Part shown: positions 48,087-58,706 of the stretch, piece by piece
Layout of the letters: each line of letters starts with the position of its first letter
How positions within the stretch are numbered: the stretch's first letter is position 1
Origin: Streptomyces sp. NBC_00525
Lineage (GTDB): Bacteria > Actinomycetota > Actinomycetes > Streptomycetales > Streptomycetaceae
Direction: 5' to 3'
DNA: 64,000 nucleotides
NCBI RefSeq assembly: GCF_036346595.1
Contig: NZ_CP107834.1
Span: forward strand, 2,852,001-2,916,000
Notes under the pieces: model-generated
The model's database searches: none
What the model saw: only the letters and a program-made list of their open reading frames with translations
What the model was told of the DNA's origin: nothing
Position numbers and translations under genes: made by a program

Positions 48087-48593
48087 TCATTGCTGGTTGG
48101 TGGTCTTGGCCCAGATGCCGCGGGTGGTGGTGTGGACGGTGTGGTGGTCCTGGTGGACGGGGCCCTGGTAGTGGTGGTGGTGCTCGGTGTGCGCGTCGGC
48201 CTTGGCGCGGCCGAGGGAGCGGAGCAGCGATCCGGCGGCGAGGACGAGGGCAACGGGTCCGGCCGCGCCGACGGTGAGGGTGACCGGGTCGACCTGGCCG
48301 AGCGTGTAGAGGACGAGGGAGGTCGCGCCGCCGACGGAGAGCGAGGCGACGCTGCCGGAGAGCATCAGGGCGCTGGCGTCCGTGGCGCGCTGGCTCATGG
48401 GCGGGCGTCCCGGCTGGGCGACCGGGGGCGTGGGCCCGTACGCGGGCAGTGGGGTGGTGTCGTGGAAGGTGGTGGGCTGGTAGGCGTTGGTGATGATCCG
48501 CTTGGCTTCGGCGGCGGCTTCGGCGTCGGTCATCGGGAGCGGGTGGGCGGGGTGGTTGTCGGAGGGAATCCGGCGGGGGCGGGGAGAGTCCAT
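48087..48593 (-). CDS. Spd-like small membrane protein
   Basis: 168 residues. Disordered first 70, then two hydrophobic helices (SALMLSGSVASLSVGGATSL; TVGAAGPVALVLAAGSLL) and a His-rich tail (HTEHHHHYQGPVHQDHH). Position downstream of the FtsK/TraB gene suggests a spread function. ATG 48593. Confidence 0.65.
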   Translation of the reverse strand: MDSPRPRRIPSDNHPAHPLPMTDAEAAAEAKRIITNAYQPTTFHDTTPLPAYGPTPPVAQPGRPPMSQRATDASALMLSGSVASLSVGGATSLVLYTLGQVDPVTLTVGAAGPVALVLAAGSLLRSLGRAKADAHTEHHHHYQGPVHQDHHTVHTTTRGIWAKTTNQQ

Positions 48594-48611
48594 GGGGTGC
48601 CTTCGTGGGTG

Positions 48612-48747
48612 TGTGCGGGCCGCCTCCGGGCGTGGGGCGGTCCTGTGCGGCGGGGTGTGAATCGGGTGTGCGGGCCGGTGTGCGGGCCGATTCACACCCC
48701 GCGTGACGTGGGGATTCGCGCTGTGCGGGGTGTGCGGAGGTGTGCGA
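48612..48747. repeat. clt-like TGTGCGG repeats beside the translocase gene
   Basis: Six exact TGTGCGG units (48612, 48644, 48667, 48679, 48722, 48731) and one variant (48741) in 136 bases, mostly preceded by G. Streptomyces TraB proteins bind 8-bp direct repeats (clt) close to the tra gene, and these fit in place and size. Confidence 0.6.
48651..48701. terminator. Hairpin behind the translocase gene
   Basis: 15-bp perfect arms (48651-48665 and 48687-48701) with a 21-base loop that itself holds two TGTGCGG units. Terminator for the translocase gene or part of the transfer locus. Confidence 0.6.
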
Positions 48748-48752
48748 GGCCG

Positions 48753-50828
<2,076 letters not shown>

Positions 50829-50842
50829 GTCGGTGCCGCCTC

Positions 50843-51442
50843 TCAGAACTTGAACGGGTTGGTGGTCGCCGCGCGCTGCGGGCGCGGGCTCATCAGGTCG
50901 GCGTACTCGCGGGTGAACGCGCCGTACGCGCCGACGGCCGACTTCGCGGCGGCGGTAGCCCCGTCGGCGGCCTTCTTGAGCTTCCGGCTCACCGATCGCG
51001 CCCTCATGCGGCCCTGGATCAGGTTGTCGCCGGGCAGCGTCTGCGCCTGGGAGAGGCGGGCCTCCAAAATCTTGCTCGCCATCGCCAGCTCGATCGCGGC
51101 CTGGATCATCAGCGCACGGACGTGGTTGCAGTAGTTCCGCACGTCGTCGGTGTTGTCGAACGTCGGCTCACCGAGCACGAAGTGCGACCCGCCACCGCTG
51201 GGCGCGGGCGCCGCCGCAGGGGCGTTCTTGGTGTTGTTGACCGTGACGTTGATCGGCGGAACGAATCCGCCGGCCGCAGCCCCGACGAAGTTGCCGGCGG
51301 CGGTGGCCGCCCCGGCCGCGAACTTGGCGCCCTTGCTGCCGGGGGTCTGGCCACTGCTGTTCCTGCGGGGCGGGGGCGTGAAGGGGCGGGCCGCCTGCTG
51401 GCGGGCGAAATCGCGGGCCTGCTGACTGGGGCTGCTTGCCAT
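50843..51442 (-). CDS. Conserved element protein, unknown function
   Basis: 199 residues, ATG 51442 after GGGAGC. Basic start, Ala/Gly-rich middle, then DDVRNYCNHVRALMIQAAIELAMASK, a helical region, and a basic end. No family recognised; it precedes the translocase gene by 14 bases and is probably a transfer accessory. Confidence 0.7.
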   Translation of the reverse strand: MASSPSQQARDFARQQAARPFTPPPRRNSSGQTPGSKGAKFAAGAATAAGNFVGAAAGGFVPPINVTVNNTKNAPAAAPAPSGGGSHFVLGEPTFDNTDDVRNYCNHVRALMIQAAIELAMASKILEARLSQAQTLPGDNLIQGRMRARSVSRKLKKAADGATAAAKSAVGAYGAFTREYADLMSPRPQRAATTNPFKF

Positions 51443-51456
51443 GACGTGCTCCCTTT

Positions 51457-51513
51457 TCAGGCGGAGAGACAGAGAGCCGCGACGACGAGCGCGGCGATAT
51501 GGGCGGTCTGGTC
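51457..51513 (-). pseudogene. 3' end of the interrupted DUF3307 gene
   Basis: 18 codons plus stop (DQTAHIAALVVAALCLSA). They continue exactly the reading frame and hydrophobic pattern broken off at 55805-56164. The two pieces were one gene of about 137 residues before the insertion. Confidence 0.85.
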
Positions 51514-51520
51514 AGTTGAC

Positions 51521-51532
51521 TGCACTAACTCA
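51521..51532. repeat. Left near-terminal inverted repeat of the nested element
   Basis: TGCACTAACTCA, matching the complement of 55787-55798 at 10 of 12 bases. Confidence 0.6.
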
Positions 51533-51576
51533 GGCCACGGCTCGACTCGGAGGCGGTGCGTCAGGAGCATCTGGGC

Positions 51577-52797
51577 ATGTCGTTGTCGCATGAGTTCTCC
51601 CGGGTACATCGAGGTCTGATGGACGGCCGTGTACGGCTGTCGAGGACCGGAGCAGTTGCTGCTGGCACGTCGATGTCGTTGCCGTGGCTGGTGGTGGATG
51701 GCGCGGAGCGTGAGATCGAGCCGGTCAGCAGCTATCTGCGTGACCGCCTGCTGGGGGACGTGAGTCCGCTGACGTGCCGGAGCTACGCGTACGACCTGCT
51801 GCGCTGGTTCCGGGTGCTGTGGACCGTGGACATCGGCTGGGAACAGGCCACCGAGGCGGAGGCGGCCGCGCTGGTCGGCTGGTTGCGGTCAGCCCGCAAT
51901 CCACAGCGGCAGCGGCGACGCGAGGGCGGACATCCGCCCGGGGCTGTGAACCCCACGACCGGCAAGCGGGTCCTGGCGGCGGGCTACGCCCCGGCCACGA
52001 TCGCGCACAATCTGTCGGCGGTCCACGGCTTCTACGCCTTTCACCTGTACTTCGGACGCGGGCCCGTGATCAACCCGGTGCCGGAGAATCGGGCCCGCCG
52101 CGCGACGCTCGTGCACCGGTCGCCGCTGGAGGTTCCTGGCCAGCATCGCCGGGGCCGTCTGCGTCCAAAGGTCCCGGTCCGTCAGCCACGGGCGATTCCC
52201 GATACTCAGTGGGAGGAGCTGTTCGCGCGGATGCGGTGCGCCCGGGACCGGGCACTGTTGGCCTGCTACGTGTCCTCCGGGGCTCGGGCCACCGAACTGC
52301 TGGGCGTTGGGCTTACCGACGTCGACTGGCAGAAGGGCCGGTTGTGGGTCGTTTCTAAGGGGACCCGAGACCGTCAACCAGTGCCGGTTTCTCCCGAGGC
52401 GCTGGCCTACCTGGCGGCCTACCTCGACGACGCCGGCCTGCCCGACGACGGCGGGCCGATCTGGCGCACTCGCCGTGGTGAGGCGCGTCCGCTGACCTAC
52501 TGGGCGGCCCGGCGGATCCTCCAGCGGGCGACCGAGCAGTTGGGCATGAACTGGACGCTTCATGATGCGAGGCACACAGCAGCAACCCGGTTTGCCCGGG
52601 ACCCGGCAATGACTCTGGCGGAAGTGCAGACGATCCTTCGGCACGCGCATATCACGACCACTGCCCTCTACACCGTGGTGGGCCTGGACGATCTGGTGGA
52701 CAAGCTCGCCGAGCACTATGGCCGCCCGGCCCAGCCGGCCGCTTGGTCTCAGCAGTACGACCCGCAGGATGTGGCGGTGGTGTTCGGTGCCCGGTAG
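51577..52797 (+). CDS. Tyrosine recombinase A of nested element (TnpA-like)
   Basis: 406 residues. Catalytic phrases SSGARATELLG (Arg), LHDARHTAATRF (His-Arg) and LRHAHITTTALYTVV (His, Tyr nucleophile), all present. ATG 51577 follows AGGAG at good spacing; GTG 51556 would be longer but has no site. The stop overlaps the start of the second recombinase, so they are coupled. Confidence 0.9.
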   Translation: MSLSHEFSRVHRGLMDGRVRLSRTGAVAAGTSMSLPWLVVDGAEREIEPVSSYLRDRLLGDVSPLTCRSYAYDLLRWFRVLWTVDIGWEQATEAEAAALVGWLRSARNPQRQRRREGGHPPGAVNPTTGKRVLAAGYAPATIAHNLSAVHGFYAFHLYFGRGPVINPVPENRARRATLVHRSPLEVPGQHRRGRLRPKVPVRQPRAIPDTQWEELFARMRCARDRALLACYVSSGARATELLGVGLTDVDWQKGRLWVVSKGTRDRQPVPVSPEALAYLAAYLDDAGLPDDGGPIWRTRRGEARPLTYWAARRILQRATEQLGMNWTLHDARHTAATRFARDPAMTLAEVQTILRHAHITTTALYTVVGLDDLVDKLAEHYGRPAQPAAWSQQYDPQDVAVVFGAR

Positions 52798-55261
52798 TCA
52801 GGCCGGCAACAGTGCCCGGGTGAAGGGTCCGACCACCGGGCGGGTGCGCCGTCATTCGCTGGAGATCTACGAGCGGGACTTCAGCTTCAAGCCCACTGCG
52901 GTGGAGCCAGCACCTCCGCCGAGGCCCGTCCACCCGCCTCGGCCTCTGGGTGAGTTGTCGACGGCTTCCATCGAGGACATCGCGGAGTTGGCCGGGACCG
53001 TCCTCGGGATCGGCTCCGGTGTCGCGAAGTGGACGACGGAGATGCAACGGCTGTTGGAACACCTGCAGGAGTTCCCCGGCGAGACGTGGCAGGAGCGGTG
53101 GGAAGCCGCCGGCCTCAACGAGCGGGGCCGCCAGGCCCAGCAGCTCTACCAGGGCCGCAGCAAGGCGATCAAGAGCACCATGAACACTTCCGCGGGCCAC
53201 GCTTTCGCGATGCGCCTGATCCAGCCGTCGCTGCTGGCCTTCCGCTCCTACCGCTTTTCCCACTACCTGCGGTGGTTCCGCACAATCGCCAAGGACCCGG
53301 TGTTGGAGGAGTTCTGTGAGCGGACCCTGTCCCTGAACGTGAGCCGCCAGTCGATTCGGCGGGCCCAGTTCGACGTGATCGTCCCGTTGACCGTCTTCGG
53401 AATCGACATCGCCGACCTGACGCCGGAGGCGTTGCTCTTCTACGCGACGGAGTCCAGGAAGTACGGCGTCACGGCAGGCGAGGCGGGAGGGGACGGCTGC
53501 TTCGCCGCCACCCAGGCCTGGCCGGTCCTTTCCGAGATGGGGCACTTCCCGGCCTCGACCCCGGGCACGCTGCGGGCCGCCGTGGTCAAGGGCCAGCGGC
53601 CTGTCGCCGAACTCGTCGACAAGCACAAGATCCGCAACCAGGGTGTTCGTGATCTGTTGATCCACTACATCAGCCGACGCTCGGTCGAGGTCGACTACTC
53701 CACCCTCACCTCCCTGGTCACCAACCTCGTCCGGCTGTTCTGGAAGGTGATCGAGGACTTCAACCCGGACCAGGCCGACCTGCGGCTGTCCTCCGAGGCG
53801 GTCACCCACTGGAAGGAGAACCTGCTCGTCCGGCCGGACGGCAAGCCGCGGCTGCACGTCGAGGGCCCATTCCTCGCGGTCCGCGCCTTCTACCTGGACC
53901 TGCACACCTGGGCGGTCGCAGAGCCGGAACGCTGGGCCCAGTGGGTGGCACCCTGCCCGATCCGCGATGAAGACCTGCGCTGGTTCCACGTCCGCCGGCG
54001 CCGTGTCCAGGAGCGGATGGCCAACCGGACGCGGGAACGGCAGCCGCTGCTGCCGATCCTGTCCCAGCACGTCACCGATCAGTGGCAGCGGCAACGCACG
54101 CTGCTGGAGAGCGCCCGCGCGGTCGGGTTCGGAGAGCACTTCACCGTCGACGGAACCGAGTGGCAGCGCGTCTCCGCGAAGATCGACGCCGAACGTCGAG
54201 ACCCGGCGACCGCGCCCATCCGGGTGGTGAACCGGGTGACCGGGAAGTTGGTACAGCTCACGCACACCGAGAACCAGGCGTTCTGGCAGTGGGCGATCGT
54301 GGAGACGCTCCGGCTGGCCGGCCTGCGTGCCGAGGAGCTGACCGAGCTGACTCACCTGAGCGTGCGCAATTACCAGCGCCCGAGCGGTGAAGTCGTCGCC
54401 CTGCTCGTGATCACACCGTCCAAGAGCGACCGGGAACGGGTGATCCCGATGTCCGCGGAGCTGTTCCACGTCATCGCCCAGATCATCCGCCGCCACATCA
54501 GCGCGCACGGCACCGTTCCGATCTGCGTCCGCTACAACCTGCACGAAAAGGTCTGGAGCGAGCCTTTGCCCTACCTCTTCCAGAACGTGCACGCCGGGGG
54601 ACTGCGGGCGATGTCGACCACGACGATGTGGAGGATGATCCGCCGGGCCGCCGAGGGTCTGATCGATACCGATCCGCGGTTCGCCGAGGTGAAGTTCGCT
54701 CCCCACGACTTCCGCCGTCTCTTCGCGACCGAGCTGGTCAACAGCGGCCTGCCTATTCACATCGGCGCCGCCTTGCTCGGCCACCTGAACATTCAGACCA
54801 CTCGCGGCTACGTCGCGGTCTTCGACGACGACGTCGTCCGCCACTACCAGCAGTTCCTCGACCGCCGAAGAGCACAGCGACCCGAGAGCGAGTACCGCGA
54901 GCCGACCAAGACGGAATGGTCGGAGTTCAACGAGCACTTCGACAAGCGCCGAGTCGAGCTCGGCTCCTGCGGACGCCCCTACGGAACCCCTTGCCAGCAC
55001 GAACACGCCTGCATCCGCTGCCCGATGCTGAGCATCAACCCGAAGATGCTGTCCCGCCTGGACGAGCTGGAGGAGGACCTCCTCGCCCGCCGCGAACGCG
55101 CCGTCGCCGAGGACTGGCGGGGTGAGATCGACGGACTGGACCTCACCCTCACCTTCCTGCGCAGCAAGCGCGAGCAAGCCCGCCGCTTCGCGCGAAGCAG
55201 CCCGGTCTCCCTCGGGCTTCCCGCAGTTCCCCATCAAAAGCCCCCGGTCACACGGGGGTGA
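52787..55261 (+). CDS. Tyrosine recombinase B of nested element (TnpB-like)
   Basis: 824 residues, unusually long. The catalytic domain is at about 480-660: AGLRAEELTEL (Arg), PHDFRRLFATEL (His-Arg), LLGHLNIQTTRGYVAVF (His, Tyr). A Cys/His cluster CGRPYGTPCQHEHACIRCPM follows at about 735, then a coiled tail. The ~300-residue N-terminal part is not recognised. GTG 52787 overlaps the first recombinase by 11 bases; GTG 52819 is an alternative. It should act with recombinase A in transposition. Confidence 0.88.
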   Translation: MPGSQAGNSARVKGPTTGRVRRHSLEIYERDFSFKPTAVEPAPPPRPVHPPRPLGELSTASIEDIAELAGTVLGIGSGVAKWTTEMQRLLEHLQEFPGETWQERWEAAGLNERGRQAQQLYQGRSKAIKSTMNTSAGHAFAMRLIQPSLLAFRSYRFSHYLRWFRTIAKDPVLEEFCERTLSLNVSRQSIRRAQFDVIVPLTVFGIDIADLTPEALLFYATESRKYGVTAGEAGGDGCFAATQAWPVLSEMGHFPASTPGTLRAAVVKGQRPVAELVDKHKIRNQGVRDLLIHYISRRSVEVDYSTLTSLVTNLVRLFWKVIEDFNPDQADLRLSSEAVTHWKENLLVRPDGKPRLHVEGPFLAVRAFYLDLHTWAVAEPERWAQWVAPCPIRDEDLRWFHVRRRRVQERMANRTRERQPLLPILSQHVTDQWQRQRTLLESARAVGFGEHFTVDGTEWQRVSAKIDAERRDPATAPIRVVNRVTGKLVQLTHTENQAFWQWAIVETLRLAGLRAEELTELTHLSVRNYQRPSGEVVALLVITPSKSDRERVIPMSAELFHVIAQIIRRHISAHGTVPICVRYNLHEKVWSEPLPYLFQNVHAGGLRAMSTTTMWRMIRRAAEGLIDTDPRFAEVKFAPHDFRRLFATELVNSGLPIHIGAALLGHLNIQTTRGYVAVFDDDVVRHYQQFLDRRRAQRPESEYREPTKTEWSEFNEHFDKRRVELGSCGRPYGTPCQHEHACIRCPMLSINPKMLSRLDELEEDLLARRERAVAEDWRGEIDGLDLTLTFLRSKREQARRFARSSPVSLGLPAVPHQKPPVTRG

Positions 55262-55365
55262 TCAGGAGAGCGGAGACCAGCAACGTGGTCTGGTGGAAGG
55301 CCTGGAGACCTGCTGTCGCTGCGATCGCGATCACACGCAGCGAGCCAGTCCGCCGAGCAGTTCGA

Positions 55366-55722
55366 TCAGTCGCCGTCGGCCGGTTCAGGAGCCGGTTGCC
55401 CGGCCTCCAGCCGCATCTGCTCGCGCTTCGTCTCCTCGGTGATCTCCAGTCGGTTGGTCTCGGCCTCGATCTCGGCCCTGCGGACCTCAACCCGGCCGTC
55501 GATCTTCGCTTTCATCACCACACTTGCCGCCGTCACTGCGGCACCCAGTCCGGTCACCAACTCCGGGATGTGCATGTTGCCGTTTTGAACGGAAAAAATA
55601 GTGCCATCAGCATCGGTGGCGAGGGGTTCAGGCTGGTCCACGTCAGTCGACCCCAAAGGCGCCTCTTTGCCGACAGCAGAATCGGTGATCTCGACACTGC
55701 GGGACTCGGGTTCCGTTGACAT
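55366..55722 (-). CDS. Small coiled-coil membrane-anchored protein of nested element
   Basis: 118 residues. One hydrophobic stretch (LVTGLGAAVTAASVVMKAKI) followed by a charged helix (RAEIEAETNRLEITEETKRE). Opposite strand to the recombinases, no clear ribosome site, lower GC around 55590. Plausible accessory gene, function unknown. Confidence 0.5.
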   Translation of the reverse strand: MSTEPESRSVEITDSAVGKEAPLGSTDVDQPEPLATDADGTIFSVQNGNMHIPELVTGLGAAVTAASVVMKAKIDGRVEVRRAEIEAETNRLEITEETKREQMRLEAGQPAPEPADGD

Positions 55723-55726
55723 AGCG

Positions 55727-56164
55727 TCAGAGTACGGTTCCGAGCCCCGTGCGAGTAGGACTCGGTCCTACCACGAGCACCTCGCTTGACTTGGTGCAGA
55801 GAAGATCGACGTGCGCGGCACCGCCGGCAGCGGCCCAGCCCGTCTGGCGGGCCAGGCGCATCCAGGCGGCCACCGGCCAGCGCCGGTCGATCAGCGCGTG
55901 CGTGCCACCGATCCACACCAGAGCCGCCGTCGCGGACAGCAGCGGGAGCTGCCAGCCGAGCACGGCCGCGCCCAGGGCGAGCAGCAGTCCGCAGACGACG
56001 ACGTGCGTCGCGGCGTGCGCGAGGTTCGCCCGCCAACCGGCCAGGCCGGGCAGGTGCTTGGACCCGGCCTGGTGGTCGGTCTGCATCGGATAGTCGGAGA
56101 TCAGGTGGCCGAGGTAGAGCAGGAACGCGAGGTCAGCGAACACGGCACGGCCCTCCGGCGGCAT
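55727..56164 (-). pseudogene. DUF3307 membrane protein, 3' end replaced by the nested element
   Basis: Residues 1-120 follow the DUF3307 pattern (AFLLYLGHLISDYPMQTDHQA, WRANLAHAATHV, IGGTHALIDRRWP) and stop making sense at AAHVD; the next 25 residues come from the inserted DNA. The lost end is at 51457-51513. DUF3307 proteins are small multi-helix membrane proteins in phages and mobile elements. The start overlaps the upstream gene by 32 bases. Confidence 0.85.
55787..55798. repeat. Right near-terminal inverted repeat of the nested element
   Basis: TGACTTGGTGCA, the imperfect complement of 51521-51532; the DUF3307 frame resumes at 55805. Confidence 0.6.
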
Positions 56165-56636
56165 GGATGGGGGCGGCGGAGAGATGACGTCCGGCGGCGG
56201 TGATCAGGGCGTCATGGGTTTCCAGGGCGCGGCGTCGCAGGGTGTCGAGGGTTTCCGTGTCCTGCGGGTTGCGCATGGCGTAGGTGGCCTGCACCGCGAT
56301 ACGGGCGGCTTCCTGAGCCAGGGGCGCCAAGAGCTGGACGCGGGCAGCCGGGGCGGTGATCGCACCGCGGGTGTGGTGCGCTTCGTCGCGCAGTACCCGG
56401 ACGTGTTCGTCGTCGGCGCCGGTCAGGCGGGCCTCGCCCAGCTTCCACATGACCCGACGGTGGTCGGAGAGGGCGACCGCGAGGTCGATGACGGCGTTGA
56501 CGCAGTCACGGCGCAGGTCGTCACCGCGGGCGGCGTTGCGGGCGGTGCGGGCGATACGGGACTGAACGAACCCGGCGACACCGGTCCCGGCGAGGGTTCC
56601 GAGGACTCCGGACACGGCGATGAGGGTCTGCCACAT
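56133..56636 (-). CDS. Small membrane-anchored protein of the element
   Basis: 167 residues. N-terminal helix (LIAVSGVLGTLAGTGVAGFV) then a helical charged domain (DLRRDCVNAVIDLAVALSDH, LDTLRRRALETHDAL). No named family; similar proteins with one N-terminal helix are common in Streptomyces elements. ATG 56636. Confidence 0.7.
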   Translation of the reverse strand: MWQTLIAVSGVLGTLAGTGVAGFVQSRIARTARNAARGDDLRRDCVNAVIDLAVALSDHRRVMWKLGEARLTGADDEHVRVLRDEAHHTRGAITAPAARVQLLAPLAQEAARIAVQATYAMRNPQDTETLDTLRRRALETHDALITAAGRHLSAAPIHAAGGPCRVR

Positions 56637-56659
56637 AGGGGCCTCCAGGGGCGGGCGGG

Positions 56660-56986
56660 TCAGGAAGGGGAATCGGCGCAGGTCACGCACGTGCCGAGGG
56701 AGCGCGGGATGCAGTAGCCCGCGTCGCGCCGGCAGGCCGGGCACAGGCGTCGGGCCCGCATGGCCGCGGCGAGGGCGGCGGTACGGGCCGGGGTCATCGG
56801 CCGTACGGGCTTGGCCTGGTCGATGCGGTAGAGGTAGGCGACGAGGGGTTCGCGGCGGCGCCGGGGGCGTTCGAGGACGGCGGCGACGTCCTGCCCGCCG
56901 GGCCGCAGTCCCATGGCGCGGAGTTGACGGCGGGTGGCCAGGCCCTCGGGGGCCAGGCGCCACCGGTATTCGGGGAGGATGGCCAT
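56660..56986 (-). CDS. RRQL-motif protein with Cys-rich end
   Basis: 108 residues. ATRRQLRAMGLRPGGQDVAA is the RRQL motif seen in a Streptomyces mobile-element family; the C-terminus CPACRRDAGYC...CVTC should hold zinc. Start overlaps the methyltransferase stop by 1 base. Function unknown, probably nucleic-acid contact. Confidence 0.75.
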   Translation of the reverse strand: MAILPEYRWRLAPEGLATRRQLRAMGLRPGGQDVAAVLERPRRRREPLVAYLYRIDQAKPVRPMTPARTAALAAAMRARRLCPACRRDAGYCIPRSLGTCVTCADSPS

Positions 56987-57726
56987 CAGGCGGCCACCAC
57001 CAGAGCGTGCGGGGCCGGGCGGGCGAGATGGAGCAGCCGCATCTCGGCGCAGGGCATGGTGGCCGCGCCCCAGTCGTCCGCGATGAAGTCGCGGCCGATG
57101 TAGCGGGTGTAGGCGGGCGGGATCGCTTCGGTGAGTTCTTCGTGCGTGCTGGTCCAGGTGATGCCCATGGCGTGCTGCATCTCGGCGACGGTGCCCTTGC
57201 CGCCGCCCCTGCCGTACGCGGCGATGTACGGGCCGTCGCGCCACACGCCGTGACGCCACCCACGCACCGGACCCCGGTGCGGCTTGTGCACAGCGGCCGG
57301 GGGCGACCAGTAGGGTCCGAGTTCGAAGTAGCGGTGACGGATCACCGACAGCCCGAACATCTCCCCGCACAAAAGCAGGTCCTTGCGCAGCCGGGCGCCC
57401 TGGACGTTCTCGATGACATACGGGACGCCGTACCACTCGCACACCTCACGCACCTGCGGGATGAGGTCGATGTGGGCGCGGCGGCCGCGGTTGGTGCCCT
57501 TGGTCAGCGCGCAGGACGCCTGGCAGGGCGGGGAGTAGTGGACCAGGTCGAATTCCTGGCACCACTCCCGCGCTGCGTCCAGCGCGTCGGCCTGGATGAA
57601 CGTGAACGGGTAGGCGGGGCGAGGGACGATGTCGACGCCGGTGACGTCGAACCCGGCCTGGTAGTAGCCCATCGACGCCCCGCCCGCGCAGCAGAACAGA
57701 TCCAGCACACGCGGCCGGCGCATCAC
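56986..57726 (-). CDS. C5 cytosine DNA methyltransferase
   Basis: 246 residues. SAM motif LDLFCCAGGAS, catalytic C68 in SPPCQ, ENV motif near residue 107, and a short target-recognition part. Shorter than most restriction-system enzymes. No restriction gene is adjacent, so it is an orphan, probably protecting the element from host restriction. ATG 57726 overlaps the upstream stop by 4 bases. Confidence 0.88.
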   Translation of the reverse strand: MMRRPRVLDLFCCAGGASMGYYQAGFDVTGVDIVPRPAYPFTFIQADALDAAREWCQEFDLVHYSPPCQASCALTKGTNRGRRAHIDLIPQVREVCEWYGVPYVIENVQGARLRKDLLLCGEMFGLSVIRHRYFELGPYWSPPAAVHKPHRGPVRGWRHGVWRDGPYIAAYGRGGGKGTVAEMQHAMGITWTSTHEELTEAIPPAYTRYIGRDFIADDWGAATMPCAEMRLLHLARPAPHALVVAA

Positions 57727-58703
57727 ACCGACACCGCCGACCGGTCACGCAGTTCCTGGTAGCGGGTGGAGACCCAGCCGACCGACCACCCGCACAGCTC
57801 CGCCGCGTTGCGCACGGGCAGGCCGGAGAAGTGGGCGGCGGTGACGATCTGCCGGGCCCGATCCTCGGGCAGCTTGGTGTTCACCGGGCCACCGGACAGC
57901 AGCGCTTCGCGTTCACGGGCCTCACGCTCGGCCCGCTCCTCACGTTGCCGGCGCTCGGTCTGTTCGCGCTCCAGCCGCTCGCGCTCGCGGCGCTGGGCGG
58001 CCTCGCGTTCGCGGCGTTCACGCTCGGCCTGCTGCTGTTCACGCTCGCGTTCACGGCGTTCACGAGCCTCGCGCTCAGCACGCTCGCGGGCCTCGGCCCG
58101 CACGCGCTCCTCACGCCGCGCCGCTTCCTCACGGGCGGTCTGTTCACGGGCCAGCATGGCTTCGTGCTCACGCTGCTCACGGGCCAGCTGGGCGGCGTGC
58201 TCGCGGTCCTCGCGGGCCCGCCGCTCCTGTGCTTCGCGGCGTTCGGCGGCGGCCCGTTCGCGTTCGGCGCGTTCGGCGTTGAGCTGGGCTTCGCGGGCCT
58301 GCTGGGCGGCGGTGATGGCCTGCCGGTAGGCGAGACCGGTCTCGGCCGTGACGATCAGCAGGAGGGGTGCGACCGCGTGCACGGCTACGCCGACCAGCTC
58401 TTTCTTCAATGCGGAGTCCGCGATGTTCAGGGCGAGGGTCATCGCTCCGGTCATCCACCGCAGCGCGATGGGCCAGCGCCCGCCGTGCCCGCCCAGCCGG
58501 GCCAGAACCGAGTCGAGCCGGACGACGATGACGACCGCCGCGTCCACAACGAGGGGCAGGATCGGGGCGGTCCAGCCCCAGCCCTCGCGGGTGTGCTGCT
58601 TCATCAGCGGGGTGACCGTGAGGATCGAGAACAGCATCGCGCCGCCCACGATCAGCCACGTCCCCCACCGACAGCGCCTTCTCCGCTGAACGGATCTGAA
58701 CAT
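57723..58703 (-). CDS. DUF2637/SpdB-like membrane protein with long coiled coil and HTH
   Basis: 326 residues. Four membrane helices in the first 130 (GTWLIVGGAMLFSILTV; HAVAPLLLIVTAETGLAY), a 150-residue Arg/Glu/Ala coiled coil (about 135-270), then a helix-turn-helix-like end (GLPVRNAAELCGWSVGWVST). The membrane part is of the Spd type in conjugative elements, so a role in plasmid spread is likely. ATG 58703. Confidence 0.8.
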   Translation of the reverse strand: MFRSVQRRRRCRWGTWLIVGGAMLFSILTVTPLMKQHTREGWGWTAPILPLVVDAAVVIVVRLDSVLARLGGHGGRWPIALRWMTGAMTLALNIADSALKKELVGVAVHAVAPLLLIVTAETGLAYRQAITAAQQAREAQLNAERAERERAAAERREAQERRAREDREHAAQLAREQREHEAMLAREQTAREEAARREERVRAEARERAEREARERREREREQQQAERERREREAAQRRERERLEREQTERRQREERAEREAREREALLSGGPVNTKLPEDRARQIVTAAHFSGLPVRNAAELCGWSVGWVSTRYQELRDRSAVSV

Positions 58704-58706
58704 CGT

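Larger units (their letters stand above)
51514..55804. mobile_element. Nested Tn554-like element with two tyrosine recombinases
   Basis: About 4.3 kb inserted in the DUF3307 gene. It encodes two overlapping tyrosine recombinases, like TnpA and TnpB of Tn554, and one small protein of opposite strand. Near-terminal inverted repeats (51521-51532 and 55787-55798, 10 of 12 matching) lie 6-8 bases from each junction. No long target duplication is visible: the junction codon for the shared Asp is GAC on one side and GAT on the other. Confidence 0.8.

Noticed and set aside
55258..55719. 153-residue + strand frame after the second recombinase, as a third transposase gene (TnpC)
   Set aside because: No helical or DNA-binding pattern, and the opposite-strand frame 55366-55722 looks more protein-like. 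A TnpC equivalent was not found.
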